Assembly: GCA_026874595.1 (NCBI GenBank)
Contig: CM049318.1
Coordinates: 19,266,241-19,330,240 of the forward strand
Length of the DNA: 64,000 nucleotides
Source of the DNA: Sipunculus nudus
Lineage: Eukaryota; Annelida; Sipuncula; Golfingiida; Sipunculidae
Direction of reading: 5' to 3'
A model generated the notes under the pieces. The model was not told the origin of the DNA, ran no database searches, and was given only the letters and a program-made list of their open reading frames with translations. Shown here piece by piece: positions 60,377 to 64,000 of the stretch. The first letter of the stretch is position 1; every line of letters begins with the position of its first letter. The translations under genes and the position numbers were made by a program.

Positions 60377-61330
60377 ATGACCATGCCTGGATTTCAGCCG
60401 CCAGAGTGCTTTGATTTCCAGCGTCCGGAGAATTGGCCTGAATGGAAACAGCGGTTTAGCCGTTTTCGGATAGCAACGAAACTTCATAAAGATGAGGGTG
60501 AAATACAAGTAAGTACCTTGATATATGCCATGGGAAAGGATGCTGAACGTGTTTTCAATACATTCATGTGGAATTCAGCAGAGGATTAGAACAAATATGA
60601 CGTTGCTGTTCGTAAATTCGATGACTATTTTGTGCCTAAACGCAATGTAATTCATCAGCGTGCATTGTTTTATCAATGTGTTCAGCGGCCCGGCGAGACA
60701 GTAGAGGTGTTTGTTAGACATTTGTATGAACTGGCTGAGTTGTGTGAATTTGGTCCTAACAGAGACAAAAATATTAGAGATCGCATAGTTATTGGAATAA
60801 ATGACAAGCAGCTCTCACAAGAACTACAGTTAAAATCTGATCTCAGTTTGGAAGTAGCAGTACAGTTGTGTAGACAGTCAGAGTTAGTCAAGGCTCAGAT
60901 AGGAGAACAAGCAGCAGCTGTTGCCCTTGATGATATCAGTTCAGCCAATAGAGAACACCGTTCTGATGCTACTAGTTTCAATAAACGTCGGGGAGGTCGT
61001 CAGAATCGTGGTCAAGGTCATGCTAAATCAAGTAGTAACACTAGTTACAAAGCCATTAAACAGGAACATGTAGCCTGTGGTAGATGTAACAAACTTCATG
61101 CTAAAGATGTCAGGTGCCCTGCCAGATATGCATATGCCAGATGTAACAAATGTCACAGAATAGGCCATTATGCAGTGGTTTGTAAGACCAACTCCGTACA
61201 GGAGGTGGTTGTACCTGACGCTGACAACAATCCAAAGTTCTTGGGCACTGTTTCTGAAGGTGAAGAAAGTACTGTTGACACTAACTGGAGAGTACGACTT
61301 AACATAGAAGGAAATAGATTCTGGAGCTGA
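60377..61330 (+). pseudogene. gag: gag (capsid/nucleocapsid), one nonsense codon
   Basis: Structural polyprotein of the retrotransposon. The first ATG in frame is at 60377 (another at 60383). The capsid-like part has PENWPEWKQRFSRF and, further on, the conserved IRDRIVIGI and RQSELVKAQ stretches. A TAG at 60587-60589 breaks the frame after about 70 codons; the same frame resumes at once and runs to 61328. Near the end lie a basic region (KRRGGRQNRGQGH) and a zinc knuckle, CNKCHRIGHYAVVC (C-X2-C-X4-H-X4-C). The frame closes in the protease region, just as the protease frame opens. Confidence 0.88.
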
Positions 61331-62113
61331 TGTGAGTGTGATATCAGAACAGGCTTATCAGAGTGTACGGTGTCCCCCGTCCCTAAAGCCGCCTCAAACA
61401 GTTCTGAGAAGTGCTGGTGGACAGTTACATTGTCTTGGGTGTTTTGAGACTAAAGTGAATTTTAGAGGGACTGTGTATAGAATGATGATGTATGTTGTAA
61501 CCGGAGCAAACAATTTGTTAAGCCATAGTGCTGCTGTAGCTATGGAACTGATTCAGTTAAACATACATGATATTGATATAGAACAGAAAGTATTTGGAGA
61601 CCTTGGTCATATGCATTGTGAGCCTGTGAATCTTAAAGTGAAGGTTGATGTTCAGCCTTACAGTCAGAGTGTTGCTCGTAGAGTTCCGATACCCCTCTTA
61701 CCAAAGGTGAAAGATGAATTGGATCGTATGGAAAAAAGTGATGTCATCACTAAGATCATGGAACCTACAGAATGGTGCAGTCCTATAGTTCCAGTAGTGA
61801 AAAAGAACAAGAAAGATGTCCGTATATGTGTAGATTTACGTAAACTGAACAAAGCTATCATTCGAGAGAGATATATTCTCCCAACTCTGGATGACTTGCT
61901 GCCAAAGCTGGCAGGAGGTAAGATCTTTTCCTCACTTGATGCTTCAAGCGGATTCTGGGCGATTCCGCTACATGCAGACAGCATGAAGTTGACCACATTT
62001 ATAACTCCATTCAGGAGGTATGCGTTTTAATGGCTCCCCTTCGGAATTAAGTGTGCCCAGGAAATATTCCTGAGAAAAATGACAGAGGTGCTTGACAGTC
62101 ATGAAGGAGTATA
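61308..62113 (+). pseudogene. pol: pol: protease and N-terminal reverse transcriptase
   Basis: Frame shifted relative to gag. The aspartic protease active site IDSGADV (61314-61334) lies right at the junction, and the flap-side sequence is shorter than usual, suggesting a small deletion rather than programmed frameshifting. RT blocks follow: WCSPIVPVVKK, RICVDLRKLN, LPTLDDLL, FSSLDASSGFW (first catalytic Asp, in SSLDAS). A TAA at 62028-62030 breaks the frame just before LPFGIK; the frame ends at TAG 62112-62114. Confidence 0.88.
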
Positions 62114-62344
62114 GTGTACATGGACGATATTCTCATGTTTGGCGATTCAATGGAACAACACAACGAAAGACTAAAGCAAGTGCTTAGTTCCATCTTGAGG
62201 TCTGGACTGAAACTGAACAGGTCAAAGTGCCTCCTGAGACAGGAAGGTCTTCAATTTCTGGGCCACTGGATTGGATCAGAAGGTATTCAACCATCACCTG
62301 ATAAAGTGAAGGCCATCGTCAATTTGAAAGCACTTCTGATTTAA
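62114..62344 (+). pseudogene. pol: pol: RT catalytic YMDD block and thumb
   Basis: A new frame opens exactly at the second catalytic motif, YMDD (62117-62128), followed by LNRSKC and LQFLGHWI, normal for Ty3-type RT. It ends at TAA 62342-62344 after another frame change at about 62326. Confidence 0.85.
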
Positions 62345-62548
62345 CGGAGCTGAAAAGACTACTGGGAATGATAAACTATCTGGGACGCTATGTGCCCAAT
62401 TTGGAGACAGTCGCAAAACTGATGAATGATCTCTTGCGTTCAGACTCCGTATGGTGTTGGGGCCCATCACAAGAAGAAGCTTTTGCTTAAGTAAAGAGAG
62501 CATTGACAGATGCTCCATCACTTGCCTTTTACGACGCAAACGATAGTT
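62326..62548 (+). pseudogene. pol: pol: RT connection segment
   Basis: Third frame: LTELKRLLGMINYLGRYVPN, the usual segment between RT and RNase H. TAA at 62488-62490 interrupts it, and the frame changes again near 62540. Confidence 0.8.
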
Positions 62549-62992
62549 AGCGCAGATGCATCCAGCTATGACCTTGGAGGCGTTCTACTCCAAGAGCACG
62601 GGAATGAGCTAAAACCTGTGGTGTTTGCTTCGAGATCTCTCAGTAGCGCGGAGGCCAACTATGCCCAAATTGAAAAAGAGTGTCTTGCTGCAGTTTGGGC
62701 GTGTGAAAAGTTTGCACAGTACCTGTCAGGCCTAGAAACATTCCCACTACAAACAGACCACAAACTACTTGTTCCCTTGATAAATGGAAAAAGCTTACAC
62801 CAGGTGCCACTATGATGCCAGCATCTTCTGATCAGGCTAATGAGATTTAATCCTGAAGCTGTTCACATTCCAGAAGAGCTACTGTTAATTGCAGACACGT
62901 TGTCAAGAAGCCCACTGGCAGAAAATACACCTGATCAGGAGTTGGGTGAAGATATCTAAGCTTACATCAGTGCCGTCGACAGTTACCGGCGG
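62540..62992 (+). pseudogene. pol: pol: RNase H
   Basis: Starts at VSADASSYDLGGVLLQ (catalytic Asp in SADAS, 62555-62557), then FASRSLSSAE, YAQIEKECLA (catalytic Glu) and TDHKLLV (catalytic Asp). Stops TGA 62813-62815 and TAA 62957-62959 interrupt one otherwise continuous frame, which also includes IADTLSRSPL, the usual end of the domain. Confidence 0.85.
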
Positions 62993-64000
62993 ATGTCACC
63001 TGAGAAATTTACAGAAATCCAGAAAGCTATGGCTCAAGATTTGATATTGACTGAGGCAATTCGTTATACCATGTCAGGATGGCCAAGGTACATTCAGGAT
63101 GTAGCTGAGCCGTTGAGTCTACTTTGGTGTAAAAGACCATTTAAGTGTAGCCAATGGTTTGTTGTTGTTCGACGATAGAATTGTTGTTCCAGGTGTTATG
63201 CAAACTGAAATGCTTGATCGGATACATGATGGGCACCAAGGAATCTCCAAGTGTAGAGGGAGAGCTAAATCTGGTGTCTGGTGGCCTTCTTTGAACAAGA
63301 CAAAATTCAGGATAAAGTTAACTCGTGCGAGCATTGCAAAACCTATAGGCCAACCCAACGTAAGGAGCCTTTGATAACTATGCCAATGCCAAACAGGCCT
63401 TGGGAAGCCATCGCCTCAGATTTGTGTGAATACAAAAGAGAAATGTACTTAGTCACTGTTGACTATTTTTCAAGGTACATAGAGATCGCACATCTGCCAG
63501 ATTCAGCAGCAGGAACTGTCATATTGAAACTAAAGTCCTTATTTGCTAGATGGGGAATTTCGGATCGCCTTATATCGGACAATGGACCACAATATGGTTC
63601 AGCTGAATTTGCTGACTTTGCTGCTTAGTATGGGTTTAATCACGACACAACAAGCCCATACAATCCACAAGCCAATGGTGCAGTAGAGTGAGCAGTGGAA
63701 ACTGCGAAGAACATTTTAAGACAGGATGACCCATTCCTAGCACTGTTAGTATACAGAGCAACACCGAACAAGGCAACTGGTTACAGCCCAGCGAAGCTCA
63801 TGATGGGCAGAGAGATAAAAAGTACATTACCAGTACTTCCAAGGAAGTTAGAGCTTAATTGGCCATCTATGGCTAAAATAAAAGAAAAGGACGCAGTGAC
63901 AAAAAGTGCCTATGAATCTCACTATAACCGTAGGCACGGAGTTCGACCTTTGAACCCTATCTGCCCTGGCACCCAGGTACGCATGAAAACTGACAATGAA
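62993..64000 (+). pseudogene. pol: pol: integrase, broken, runs off window
   Basis: The linker frame (62993-63178) gives way to a second frame at about 63159 with the zinc-binding [11 protein letters not shown] and VWWPSL, and to a third at about 63281 with CEHC, completing the H2C2 finger. The core has Asp in ASDLCEY, Asp in ISDNGPQ and Glu (63686-63688) in GAVE, the DDE triad. TAG 63626-63628 and TGA 63689-63691 break it; the latter sits where the family has an Arg, consistent with CGA to TGA decay. The frame then stays open to the window end with YRATPNKATGYSPAKLM, the normal C-terminal part. Confidence 0.87.

Larger units (their letters stand above)
60159..64000 (+). mobile_element. decayed Ty3-type LTR retrotransposon (Mag/K02A2.6-like), 3' end off window
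   Basis: Order: LTR end, primer site, gag, protease, reverse transcriptase, RNase H, integrase, as in Ty3/Metaviridae. At least eight in-frame stops and about six frame changes show it is dead. Several stops or substitutions look like CpG decay. No env was seen before the window ends inside or just after the integrase. Confidence 0.92.

Noticed and set aside
61305-61334. Programmed gag-pol frameshift at the protease
   Set aside because: The overlap has no obvious slippery site, the protease start looks shortened, and the same element has about five further frame changes, so mutation is simpler.

Overview
Organism and general character. The window is AT-rich animal nuclear DNA with almost no open reading frames, several nested repeat families, tRNA-derived SINE heads, a decayed Ty3-type retrotransposon and one convincing protein-coding exon. 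Satellite-like arrays carried inside hairpin-ended, Helitron/Helentron-like elements are characteristic of bivalve molluscs, so a bivalve is the best guess. This is inference; no species marker gene is present.

Layout. The only host gene I can support is the first coding exon of a FAM117-like gene on the minus strand (51946-52207). It has a CpG-rich promoter region just above it and a good splice donor at 51945. Its first intron would run leftward and probably covers much or all of 1-51945. No later FAM117 exon was recognised, so the rest of the gene is probably beyond position 1. The intron is filled with mobile DNA. Two copies of an element with a 278-bp tandem array (H1) lie at 810-2600 and 37099-38566. 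A four-layer nest lies at 7712-14664: MITE F is broken by 6.7-kb element A1, A1 by element B, and B by element C. A second A element (A2) lies at 42657-45277. There are four copies of a short element ending in a hairpin plus CTRR (H2), two of another (H3), two D repeats and several SINE-like pieces. The region 52500-58700 upstream of the gene is mostly plain AT-rich DNA. It holds CTCF-like motifs and a 480-bp palindrome-ended MITE with a 9-bp target duplication. The right end (60159-64000) is a Ty3-type LTR retrotransposon (Mag/K02A2.6-like by its gag and pol motifs) with many stops and frameshifts, running off the window. A 1440-bp Mutator-like non-autonomous element has inserted in or beside its 5' LTR.

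Most interesting signal. A 12-bp perfect palindrome, GGTGGCGCCACC, occurs (exact or with one or two changes) about 24 times in at least five repeat families: H1 278-bp units, A1 337-bp units, H3 ~325-bp units, C and D. The monomers around it are otherwise largely different. This looks like a protein-binding or amplification-related box shared between unrelated satellites, as the CENP-B box is. Its half AGGTGGCGC also fits the core of the CTCF consensus.
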